From positions 1 to 64,000 of the forward strand of contig JAYTQG010000144.1 of the NCBI GenBank assembly GCA_043746815.1: DNA of 64,000 nucleotides. The letters are read 5' to 3'. The stretch's first letter is position 1. Each line of letters opens with the position of its first letter. The notes beneath the pieces are model-generated. The model saw only the letters and a list, made by a program, of their open reading frames with translations, did not search any database and was not told where the DNA came from. The DNA is from JAYTQG01 sp043746815. Its GTDB lineage: Bacteria; Actinomycetota; Thermoleophilia; Miltoncostaeales; Miltoncostaeaceae. Positions 26,433 through 34,282 of the stretch are shown piece after piece. The translations under genes and the position numbers were made by a program.

Positions 26433-27619
26433 CGGCCGAGCCTACGGCGTCTCGGCCCCGGAACCGCAAGGCGAGCGGCCTCGTGCACCAATGTTGCGTA
26501 GCGGCTGAACGAAAGTTGATGTCCGGTCGCGGCAAGGGCCGGTCCCCACGGTCGCTCCGTGGCCAGCACCCGTTCGATCGCGGCCGCCAGGCTGCCAGGG
26601 TCGTTTGGCCGCGCCAATGCGCCAGTGACGCCCTCCTGGACGAGCTCCGAGAGACCGCCGACATCGGTGGCGACAACCGGTCGCCCATACGCAAACGCGA
26701 GGGTCGCGACGGCCGACTGGGTCGCGCTGCGGTACGGGAGCACAACCACGTCAGCCGCTCCAAACAATCCCGGGATTGACTCGTTGGCCTGGTACTTCAG
26801 GTCGAATACCACCCGTTGGCCAACTCCCGCGGCCGCTGCTGCCCGGTCGAATCGTCCTGGGTCGCCCCAACACTCCCCGGCGACGACGAGCAGCGCGTCG
26901 GAATGGACGTGGGCCATCGCGGCCACTGCGTCCTCGGCACCTTTGTACGGTCGGAGATAACCAAAGACCAAGAGAACCTTCCGGTCCCCGACCCCGAGCG
27001 AGCGGCGCACGGACGCAATGGCTTCTGCACCGGCGGTTCCGAGCTCGTCAGCGACGTTCGTAAACGCGGGCATGAACGCCTGAACGATCGGAACCTGGGG
27101 CGCAAGTTTGTGAGCGTCGTCGCGGAGTGACGCCGCATGAACGATGAGTGCTCCGGCTTGGCGCAACACCACCCGCGTTGCGATACGCCAGACGGCGTTC
27201 GATTCGTGGGGCTCGATGTTGTGACACACGAGCACCGTTCCAATGCCACGGCGACGCAGCATCCGTGTGATCACCGCAATGGCCGGAGCGTGGATCGGGT
27301 GGACCCACTGCACGACCGCCACCTCGGCGCCTGCGTCTGTGATCCGCCGGGCGGCGCGGCGCCAGGTCGCCGGGCGAAGAAGATCGAGGATCGGCTCGGC
27401 ATCTGGTGCGGAGACCGCGCGCTGCGATGCGGTGTCGCGAACGCTCCCGGGGTGAAGACGCTCGGGATAGCCCCGCCGCCATCCCACCGTCAGCACCAAA
27501 CCCTGGCACCTGAGCGCCTCGGCAAGACCGGCCGTGAAATGAACGATGCCCCCAGGAGCGGGGTGGGTCGGGCCAATCAAGGCGATGCGCGGTGGTCGTA
27601 ACGGTGGGTCGGTACGCAC
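26429..27619 (-). CDS. Family 4 glycosyltransferase
   Basis: This 396-residue GT-B enzyme begins with RIALIGPTHPAPGGIVHFTAGLAEAL cut across its glycine-rich loop. It has VVQWVHPIHAPAIAV, GTVLVCHNIEPHES and the donor-domain motifs VFGYLRPYKGAEDAVAAM, VVLPYRSATQSAVATLAFAYGRP and DVGGLSELVQEGVTGALA. The target and donor are unknown. GTG 27619 lies 9 nt after a TAGCAT hexamer. The gene heads a two-gene unit with moeA and is divergent from the GT2 operon at 27667. Confidence 0.88.
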   Translation of the reverse strand: MRTDPPLRPPRIALIGPTHPAPGGIVHFTAGLAEALRCQGLVLTVGWRRGYPERLHPGSVRDTASQRAVSAPDAEPILDLLRPATWRRAARRITDAGAEVAVVQWVHPIHAPAIAVITRMLRRRGIGTVLVCHNIEPHESNAVWRIATRVVLRQAGALIVHAASLRDDAHKLAPQVPIVQAFMPAFTNVADELGTAGAEAIASVRRSLGVGDRKVLLVFGYLRPYKGAEDAVAAMAHVHSDALLVVAGECWGDPGRFDRAAAAAGVGQRVVFDLKYQANESIPGLFGAADVVVLPYRSATQSAVATLAFAYGRPVVATDVGGLSELVQEGVTGALARPNDPGSLAAAIERVLATERPWGPALAATGHQLSFSRYATLVHEAARLAVPGPRRRRLGR

Positions 27620-27628
27620 GGAACCCGC

Positions 27629-27634
27629 ATGCTA
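27629..27634 (-). promoter_or_regulatory. -10 element for the GT4-moeA unit
   Basis: TAGCAT on the minus strand lies 9 nt before GTG 27619. No ribosome-binding site is visible between them, so the message is probably leaderless or nearly so. The same hexamer serves the divergent GT2 operon. Confidence 0.55.
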
Positions 27635-27652
27635 CGCCGGTCGCCGCACTGC

Positions 27653-27658
27653 TAGCAT
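27653..27658 (+). promoter_or_regulatory. -10 element for the GT2 membrane operon
   Basis: TAGCAT lies 8 nt before GTG 27667, which suggests a leaderless transcript. It sits back to back with the TAGCAT of the divergent unit, in only 47 bp of intergenic DNA. Confidence 0.55.
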
Positions 27659-27666
27659 CGCCAGTC

Positions 27667-28623
27667 GTGGCCGTGATCCAATCGGTGTCCGTTGTCGTGC
27701 CGGTCTACAACGAGCGCGAGTCCCTTCGCCCCCTGGTCTCCGAGACGCTTCCCGTGCTCGCAGGTCTGGGCATCGAAGGGGACATCGTGTTCGTCGATGA
27801 CGGCTCGAACGACGGTTCGCGCGAGGTGCTCATCACGCTCGCCGAGGAGTTCCCGCAGGTACGGGTCGTATTTCTCCGCCGAAATTTCGGCAAGGGCGCT
27901 GCCCTCATGGCTGGATTCCGGGAATCCACCGGAGACGCGGTGGTCACGATGGATGGAGATCTCCAAGACGATCCCAACGAGATCCCGCGTCTCCTCGCGG
28001 CACTTGACGAGGGCGCTGACCTTGTCAGTGGTTGGAAGGCAAACCGTCGCGATCCATGGACGAAGCGCGCCGCCTCGAAGGTTTTCAACGGTGTCACCCG
28101 CCGGGTCAGCGGTTTGCCGCTGAACGACCTTAATTGCGGACTCAAGGCGTACCGTCGCGCCGTCGTTGGATCCTTGGCACTGACCGGAGACCTGTACCGC
28201 TACATCCCCGTGCTTGCCGCCAGTGAGGGGTTCCGGGTCCAAGAGTTGCCGGTCAACCACCGCGAGCGCCAATTCGGCAAGAGCAAATACGGCCTGGAAC
28301 GCTACGTTCGGGGGCTCCTCGACCTCCTTACGATCTCGTTCATCGGGCGCTTTCGCAACCGTCCGATGCACCTATTCGGCGGCATGGGTCTGCTTTTTGT
28401 TTTCGTTGGTTCGCTCATCTCCGCCTATCTGGCGGTACTCAAGTTCATGGGACGGGCGATCGGGAGTCGGCCGCTCCTCCTCCTCGGCGTCCTGCTCATT
28501 GTTGTCGGCGTTCAGCTGGTGACGGTTGGGCTTCTCAGCGAGCTTCTGCAGCGAAATCATCTTCGCCGTGCAATCGACGAGACCGAGATGCGAATCGAGC
28601 GGGTCGTCGGAGGTGACGACTGA
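27667..28623 (+). CDS. Family 2 glycosyltransferase with C-terminal membrane pair (GtrB/DPM type)
   Basis: This is a 318-residue enzyme that would attach a sugar to polyprenyl phosphate. The GT2 domain reads SVSVVVPVYNERES, FVDDGSNDG, RRNFGKGAALMAGF, the VTMDGDLQDDP metal motif and LNDLNCGLKAY. Two C-terminal membrane helices follow (about residues 235-258 and 268-292), as in GtrB/ArnC-like proteins. GTG 27667 was chosen because the fold starts eight residues later and a TAGCAT hexamer lies just upstream; an upstream frame to 27592 would overlap the divergent GT4. It heads a five-gene operon ending with a PIG-V-like mannosyltransferase that could use its product. Confidence 0.92.
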   Translation: MAVIQSVSVVVPVYNERESLRPLVSETLPVLAGLGIEGDIVFVDDGSNDGSREVLITLAEEFPQVRVVFLRRNFGKGAALMAGFRESTGDAVVTMDGDLQDDPNEIPRLLAALDEGADLVSGWKANRRDPWTKRAASKVFNGVTRRVSGLPLNDLNCGLKAYRRAVVGSLALTGDLYRYIPVLAASEGFRVQELPVNHRERQFGKSKYGLERYVRGLLDLLTISFIGRFRNRPMHLFGGMGLLFVFVGSLISAYLAVLKFMGRAIGSRPLLLLGVLLIVVGVQLVTVGLLSELLQRNHLRRAIDETEMRIERVVGGDD

Positions 28624-28637
28624 TTCAGACTGGGCAG

Positions 28638-29540
28638 GTGTCCCGCGCCTCCCACCGACGACGTCTGGGTTGGAGCATCGGCATCCTGTTGGTTGTCGCC
28701 TTCACGAGCTGGGCGCTGATTCATGGTTGGCAGCGGATCGCCGCATATGACTGGAATCTCTCCGCAGGGTGGCTTGCCTTGGGCGTTTTTCTCGTCTTGG
28801 CGGCGTTTGCCTGCACGGGCTTGGGGTATCACGCACTCGTCTGCCGATTGCAGCCGACGGCCGCGCTACCGGCCCTCGCCGCGGTTTCAATTTGGGCTCG
28901 GTCCATGCTCGCTCGCTACGTTCCGGGAAGCATCCTCATGGTGGTCGGACGGTTGGAGCTTGGTCTGCGCTTGGGAATTTCTCGCCGAACGAGCCTTGCA
29001 GCGAGCCTCTACGAGCAGATCTTCGGTTTCGCCTTGGCGGGTGTCGGCGGAGCCGTCTTCTTGGCCAGCGGTGGTGGTCGCGCAAACGGCGCATGGGTCG
29101 CGCTGCTCGCGCCGTTACTCTTGGCACTGCTTCACCCGCGCGTCTTCGGACCAGCGAGTTCTTGGGGGCTCGCGAAGATCAAACGCGATCCACTCGACGC
29201 ACTTCTCAGTGAGCGTGCTGTGACCGGCTTTATTGGATGGTACGCAGGCACAACACTTCTGATGAGTGCAGGTGTCTGGGCACTGGTGCACTCGGCTGCG
29301 CCGACCAGTGGATCGCTGCTCGTCGTGGGCGGTGCCTATCAACTGTCGGTCGTGCTTGGAACGCTCGCAATCGTCGTTCCGGCGGGTATCGGCGTGCGGG
29401 AGGTTGCCCTCGCGGTTGCACTCACATCGCGACTCGGTGCCGATGTCGCCGCGGTTGTTGCGCTCGCGCTGCGCGTCGTGCTGACGGCCCTTGAGGTCCT
29501 CTTCGTGGGGGTGGTTGCACTCGTGGTCGCCCGACGGTGA
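28638..29540 (+). CDS. Lysylphosphatidylglycerol-synthase-type membrane protein (UPF0104)
   Basis: This 300-residue protein has about eight membrane segments and fits the LPG_synthase_TM/UPF0104 family: an internal MLARYVPGSILMVVGRLELG motif and a final PAGIGVREVALAVAL stretch are characteristic. Family members include the flippase half of MprF and AglD-linked archaeal proteins. Here there is no aminoacyl-transferase domain. Next to a polyprenyl-phosphate-sugar synthase, a role in moving the lipid-linked sugar across the membrane is a plausible inference. GTG 28638 lies 14 nt after the GT2 stop, and the 3' end overlaps DUF2079 as GTGA. Confidence 0.82.
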   Translation: MSRASHRRRLGWSIGILLVVAFTSWALIHGWQRIAAYDWNLSAGWLALGVFLVLAAFACTGLGYHALVCRLQPTAALPALAAVSIWARSMLARYVPGSILMVVGRLELGLRLGISRRTSLAASLYEQIFGFALAGVGGAVFLASGGGRANGAWVALLAPLLLALLHPRVFGPASSWGLAKIKRDPLDALLSERAVTGFIGWYAGTTLLMSAGVWALVHSAAPTSGSLLVVGGAYQLSVVLGTLAIVVPAGIGVREVALAVALTSRLGADVAAVVALALRVVLTALEVLFVGVVALVVARR

Positions 29541-31030
29541 GCCGCCAGCCGATTCCAGCTGAGCGACCGGCGCCGAGGCCGTTCACGGCAGGCCCCCACT
29601 GCCTCGCGGCGATGATGGTGGTTGTCACCGGGGTACTGATTTGGCTCGCACTTCGTCGTCACGACGCATTCTGGACCGCGCGATTTGACGTGGGGAACAT
29701 GTGGCAGGCCGTCTGGAATAGCGCTCATGGCGACACGCTCCTGTCGACCGATCCGGATGGACATCAGGTCTCTCGGCTCGCAGGACATGTCGACCCACTC
29801 CTGCTGCTGTTCACGCCGCTCGCGTGGTTCACAACTAGCCCGGCGCCACTCTTGGCGGTTCAGGTGGTCGGAGTCAGCCTTGGGGCCATCCCGATGTACG
29901 CCCTCGCACGACGGTGGCACGGTGCCGGGGCCTGGCCACTGGCCGCAGCTGCCGCCTATCTCTTATCACTTCCCCTCGCCTGGACTGTGCTCGACGAGTT
30001 CCATCCGGTCGCGTTTGCAGCCCCACTCCTTGTCGCAGCGATCTGGTCGATCGAGACACACCACGATCGTCTTCTCGCCCTGTTCACGGTCCTGGCGTTG
30101 CTCTCCAAGGAAGAGGTCGGCCTCGCGCTCGCCGTGCTGGGCGTCTGGATGGCGATTCGTCACCATCGACCCCGGGCCGGAGCACTCTTGTCGTTGTCCA
30201 GCCTCGCGTGGGTAGCGATTTGCGTCCGACTGATCATTCCGCACTTCAATGATGGCAAGGGCAGTAAATTCGTTGCCCGATACGGGGATCTTGGAGCGAC
30301 CGCTGGCGAGGTCGTTCGCCACGTCATCACCCACCCGTGGGAGGTCGTGACGGTGGGCTTGGCATCCGACCGGTTGGCACTCCTTGCACTCCTTGCGCTG
30401 CCGCTCTTGCTCCTCCCGTTCAATGCACCGCTTTTGGCGCTCGCTGCGGCTCCGGAAATTGTCCTGAACGGTCTCGCCGACTGGCAGCCGCAGCATTCGA
30501 TCGAGTTTCACTACGTCAGCGTCCCCGCCGGAATTCTTCTTCCTGCATCAATCCTCGGGGCGGCAAATCTTCGTCACCGCTGGGGGGACCGGCCTTGGGT
30601 CCGTGAGCGTATCCACCTCCTGCCCGGGGTCCTGGTCCTTGCGGCCATCGTCGCGATGATTGTCCGTGGCCCACTGCCCTGGTTTGGCGGGTTGAGCTTT
30701 GCGAGCGCGTCGCGTCTTGTCCAATACGACCGGGTGGCCAATGCGGATGCACTCGATCGGGCCGTCGCGCGGATTCCGGCGGCTGCGGTGGTTTCTGCGA
30801 CGAATAACCTGGGGGGCCACCTCTCGGCGCGCCGGAGGGTACTGAGCTTTCCGGTCCTTGGGGGGGCAACATATGTTGTCGTCGACCGGCTCCGACCGAC
30901 GATTGGGTTCCGTACAAATCCCGTGCGATTTGCATTCGAGCTAGGCCGCCTGGAGGCGGATACGTCCTTCGTCACCGTGAGCGACGAACAGGGAGTCCGC
31001 CTCTTCAAGCGATTGGCGGGCGTCCCGTGA
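29537..31030 (+). CDS. DUF2079 membrane protein
   Basis: This 497-residue polytopic protein has about 11 membrane segments. After the first segment it reads FWTARFDVGNMWQAVWNSA and SRLAGHVDPLLLLFTPL, the Asp- and His-bearing first loop characteristic of DUF2079, a family distantly related to GT-C glycosyltransferases. The C-terminal ~150 residues form a soluble external domain. A GT-C-like sugar transfer outside the membrane is therefore likely but not proved. GTG 29537 and the stop each take part in GTGA overlaps with the neighbours. Confidence 0.85.
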   Translation: MSRQPIPAERPAPRPFTAGPHCLAAMMVVVTGVLIWLALRRHDAFWTARFDVGNMWQAVWNSAHGDTLLSTDPDGHQVSRLAGHVDPLLLLFTPLAWFTTSPAPLLAVQVVGVSLGAIPMYALARRWHGAGAWPLAAAAAYLLSLPLAWTVLDEFHPVAFAAPLLVAAIWSIETHHDRLLALFTVLALLSKEEVGLALAVLGVWMAIRHHRPRAGALLSLSSLAWVAICVRLIIPHFNDGKGSKFVARYGDLGATAGEVVRHVITHPWEVVTVGLASDRLALLALLALPLLLLPFNAPLLALAAAPEIVLNGLADWQPQHSIEFHYVSVPAGILLPASILGAANLRHRWGDRPWVRERIHLLPGVLVLAAIVAMIVRGPLPWFGGLSFASASRLVQYDRVANADALDRAVARIPAAAVVSATNNLGGHLSARRRVLSFPVLGGATYVVVDRLRPTIGFRTNPVRFAFELGRLEADTSFVTVSDEQGVRLFKRLAGVP

Positions 31031-31455
31031 TCCCACTGGCGTTTGTTGTCTTCGGTACGGCGTTCGGCGCCCTCGCGTTTGCACCCTGGTTTGCTGGTGG
31101 GCCAGGCTTGGCAGCGTCAACGCTGTCCGGGGTGGGCGGTGCAAGCGAACTGTGGAGCCTTCCGTTGCTGGGAACGTTGCTGGTCGTGTGTGGGCTGCTG
31201 ATTGCCTTCAATATCGCGACCGGCGCCGCCGTCAGCTGGACGGCGCTTGCCGGGGGGGCGATGGCGACCCTGTGGTCGCTCCACGCGATCATGAATCCCT
31301 CGGTGCATGTCATCGTTGACCGCCTTGGAGCCGATCGCACCGTTGTGCTACCGGCCAGCATGGCGCCCGTTCACATCGTGATGTACGCCTACCTGGCTGC
31401 ATCGGCTGGGGCACTCGCCGCGCTGGCTGCGATCATCCGTCTGGCTCGAGCGTGA
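31027..31455 (+). CDS. Small four-span membrane protein of unknown function
   Basis: The 142-residue product has four hydrophobic segments (about residues 3-22, 45-65, 68-88 and 115-138) separated by short loops. One loop contains HAIMNPSVHVIVDRLGADR. I recognise no family. GTGA overlaps at both ends show it is translated with DUF2079 and the PIG-V-like enzyme. A partner subunit for one of the membrane glycosyltransferases is speculation. Confidence 0.7.
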   Translation: MIPLAFVVFGTAFGALAFAPWFAGGPGLAASTLSGVGGASELWSLPLLGTLLVVCGLLIAFNIATGAAVSWTALAGGAMATLWSLHAIMNPSVHVIVDRLGADRTVVLPASMAPVHIVMYAYLAASAGALAALAAIIRLARA

Positions 31456-32585
31456 CGCAGTATTTGCGGCGTTCCGTCGTTCCATGGGCCGTCTCGCGGT
31501 TGGTTCTCTTCGTGCTTGGGGCACTCGCCACCGCGATCGTCGGCGCGCCCGAACGCGGTGTAGATCCCGTCGTCCCCAGGTGGATCGCTCTGTTTGGAGG
31601 CTGGGACACCACTTGGTATCTCGACATCGCAAGGAACGGGTACGCAACTGATGTCGCTGCCGTCGGTCACTCGTTCACAAATTTCGCCTTCTTCCCGCTG
31701 CTTCCTGGGATCATGGCCGCGGGTGGTTTCGTCGGAATCAATCCATTTTGGACTGCAGTGTTGGCTGCAAACCTCGGGGTACTCGTTGCACTCATGGGGA
31801 TTGATTGGCTGACGCGCCGGGAGTTCGGGCCGGAACTCGCAGGGCGCTCGGTGTGGGTGTCTGCCTTCCTGCCAACCGGCCTCTTTTCCGCGTTGCCCTA
31901 TACCGAGGGCCTGGTCCTCGCGTTCGCGGTCTTGGCGGCAGTTCTTGCGACTCGCGGCCTGATGGCGGGGGCGGGACTGGTCGCGGCCCTTGCGGCGCTC
32001 GCCCGCCCGCCCGGAATCCTGGTCGCCGTGCTCGTGGTGTTAATCGCCTGGCGTCGAGGCGATGTTTCGCGCCTTCGTGTGCTCGCCTGGGGTGCTGGTC
32101 CGGCGGTTGCCTCCCTCGGTGCCATTCTGGTGTGGATGGAACGCGCGCGCGGCTCGTGGTCGCTTCCACTCGATGCGCAGCGGGCGTGGGGTCGCGGGCA
32201 ATTGATCACGGGCCTCTGGACATCACTTCCCGGATTCGTCGCTCATGCGATAGATCAGGTCATCCACGGACATGTGACGGCGGACTGGACCTCATTCGTG
32301 CGCGACGTTTCTGCGCTTGTGTTCGCGACCGTTCTGGTCACCCGGCTTGCTCGCCGGGTGGGGTGGCGTTCCCCATGGACGGTCTACTCGCTGCTCTCAG
32401 TTGCACTTCCCTTCTCCAGCGGCTCACCCACCTCGCTTGCGCGGTTCTCGTTGATGGCCTTTCCGCTGGTCTGGCCGCTTGCGGACTGGGTCGGGGCCGA
32501 TCAACGTCGTCAGCGGGTGTTGGCTGGCGCCGCCCTCGGCATTACGGCGCTACTCGTCCTGCAACTGAGGATTCGTTCGCCCTAG
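31452..32585 (+). CDS. PIG-V-type GT-C mannosyltransferase
   Basis: This 377-residue protein has about nine membrane spans. The first external loop carries WDTTWYLDIARNGY followed by FFPLLPG, the signature of the PIG-V/GPI mannosyltransferase II family (GT76-like). Later SALPYTEGLVLAFAV matches the second family motif. It should move mannose or another sugar from a polyprenyl-phosphate donor to an acceptor outside the cell. A GTGA overlap joins it to the four-span protein. Its last 44 bp lie antisense to the end of the next gene. A second member of the family is at 37033-38274. Confidence 0.87.
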   Translation: MTQYLRRSVVPWAVSRLVLFVLGALATAIVGAPERGVDPVVPRWIALFGGWDTTWYLDIARNGYATDVAAVGHSFTNFAFFPLLPGIMAAGGFVGINPFWTAVLAANLGVLVALMGIDWLTRREFGPELAGRSVWVSAFLPTGLFSALPYTEGLVLAFAVLAAVLATRGLMAGAGLVAALAALARPPGILVAVLVVLIAWRRGDVSRLRVLAWGAGPAVASLGAILVWMERARGSWSLPLDAQRAWGRGQLITGLWTSLPGFVAHAIDQVIHGHVTADWTSFVRDVSALVFATVLVTRLARRVGWRSPWTVYSLLSVALPFSSGSPTSLARFSLMAFPLVWPLADWVGADQRRQRVLAGAALGITALLVLQLRIRSP

Positions 32586-34239
32586 CCGTGCATGTCTCGG
32601 GCTGCCCAAGGACGGTGTCGACGACTGATCCCGCCTGAACACGGAACCGCATACGGACAATCCCAGCGCGAAACGCGTCGAGTTCGGTCCCCCAGGGCAG
32701 TGCCGGGCGGACACACCCGTTGTTCGTCGTCACGTTCCAATAGGGCGTATACCGAACGCTGATGCGGTAGCGGCCGGGCCGCCTCACGCGCAGCGTCAGG
32801 GCTTCGGCGCGAAGCGAGAGCACCTCGATTCCCGTTCTCGGTGTCGCGATCGGTGTTGCGTTCGGTAGCTCATAGATCGTCCATGAACCGATACGCCGCG
32901 CGACCGTTAGCCCAGAGTGACCTGCCCGAAGCATCGTCGCTTCGGCCGAGGCGCTCGGGTCCAGCGGGTCACTTGGCAACAGGACGTAGCGGATCCCCAT
33001 GAGACGCAGCCAGTGGCGGTACTTTGGTGGCGTCACCTGGCCGTACAAGACACCGTTCGCTGGCCAGTCATCCTGGCGGTACCACCCCCGCGCCAGCGGT
33101 ACACCGGTACGCGCGAGATAGTACGCCTCCCAATTATCCGCTGTCGCGACGACCTCAACCCGGTGACCTGGCGTGTTGTGGGTCTCGAGAAAGGCGAGCG
33201 CGGGGTACCAGAAGCTTTCGTGTTGGGCGCGAGCAGCATGGACCGTGTTCCAGCCCGCGACGGCCGGAAGGGTCTGCCAGAACACCATCGCACCGACGAG
33301 TGCGGGTGCGGCCCAACGGGGTTGAAAGCGACGGGCCGCAAGTGGAACCAGAAGGAGCGGAGCCCCCATCACAAGCACCAGCCTGCCGATGTTGCCGCCA
33401 AGGGGTGTCGTCGCCACAAATGTGAACGTGGCCACCACCGCATAGGCGGTGAACAGGCCGCGCAGTGGTGCAAGGTCTCGAACGCCATAGGTCAATGCGA
33501 GTCCAGCGACGCAGAAAAACGCCACAGCCATCGCGTCTTTCGGGTCGAACGAGTAGCGGCCACCCTGGTCCGAGAAGGCACGCAGAAGTACGAATTGGGC
33601 AATCAAGACGACGACCGCACCTCCCGCCAGGACGCGGAGGCGACGATCAGCAAACCACTGCCGGTCCGCGGACGCCCAACCAGCCAGCGCCACCACCGTG
33701 AACGCCAGCGCCAACGGATGGGCCAGCGCCGTCAGCGCGATCAATCCGACGGCAAGAAATGCGCGCCGCGCCTGCAGTGCAGCGACCGTCAACAGCGCGA
33801 ACGCGAGGCCCAATGTGAAGGGGTCAGTGCCAGCCGGAACGGCGAGCGGAGCGAGCATGGCGAAGGCAAAGCACGGCCACTTCGCAAGTGCGGGCCACTG
33901 GCGGCCGATGACCCTCGCGAATGTCCCAGCGGCGAGAGCGACTGATGAGACAACGACCACCCCGCGAGTGAGTACCGCCGCGAGTGGGTAGTAGATCAGC
34001 GAGTAGTTGACCTGGCTATAGCGCCCGGCGTACCAAAAGTTGTCCCAGAATCGCCAGCCGTGTTCGCGCCACACCTGGGCGCCATAAAGGTGCGCTGCCG
34101 CGTCACCGCCGGATGGGCCGAACAGCAGCCATGCAGTCGCGAGTAGCGCTGCCGTCAGGGCGGCGTACCGAGGGCGGGCAATGGCCGCCACAAGCGGATG
34201 GATGCGACTTTTAATCACGGTGTCCGCCAACTGGACCAT
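32542..34239 (-). CDS. Large polytopic membrane protein, 6-pyruvoyl-tetrahydropterin synthase-related/GT-C-like type
   Basis: This 565-residue protein has about 12 membrane segments (residues about 20-365) and a soluble C-terminal third. After the first span it reads FGPSGGDAAAHLYGAQVWREHG, then FWDNFWYAGRYSQVNYSL, a layout seen in large membrane proteins related to GT-C transferases. The C-terminal part (GTGIEVLSLRAEALTLRV onward) is beta-rich and predicted outside. No catalytic role can be assigned with confidence. ATG 34239 lies 43 nt after the PBP stop on the same strand, so the two may share a transcript. The 3' end overlaps the PIG-V-like gene. Confidence 0.75.
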   Translation of the reverse strand: MVQLADTVIKSRIHPLVAAIARPRYAALTAALLATAWLLFGPSGGDAAAHLYGAQVWREHGWRFWDNFWYAGRYSQVNYSLIYYPLAAVLTRGVVVVSSVALAAGTFARVIGRQWPALAKWPCFAFAMLAPLAVPAGTDPFTLGLAFALLTVAALQARRAFLAVGLIALTALAHPLALAFTVVALAGWASADRQWFADRRLRVLAGGAVVVLIAQFVLLRAFSDQGGRYSFDPKDAMAVAFFCVAGLALTYGVRDLAPLRGLFTAYAVVATFTFVATTPLGGNIGRLVLVMGAPLLLVPLAARRFQPRWAAPALVGAMVFWQTLPAVAGWNTVHAARAQHESFWYPALAFLETHNTPGHRVEVVATADNWEAYYLARTGVPLARGWYRQDDWPANGVLYGQVTPPKYRHWLRLMGIRYVLLPSDPLDPSASAEATMLRAGHSGLTVARRIGSWTIYELPNATPIATPRTGIEVLSLRAEALTLRVRRPGRYRISVRYTPYWNVTTNNGCVRPALPWGTELDAFRAGIVRMRFRVQAGSVVDTVLGQPETCTARANESSVAGRVAP

Positions 34240-34282
34240 CGTTGCCAAGCAAGCGATGGTACCCCGGAACCGCGGTATCTGT

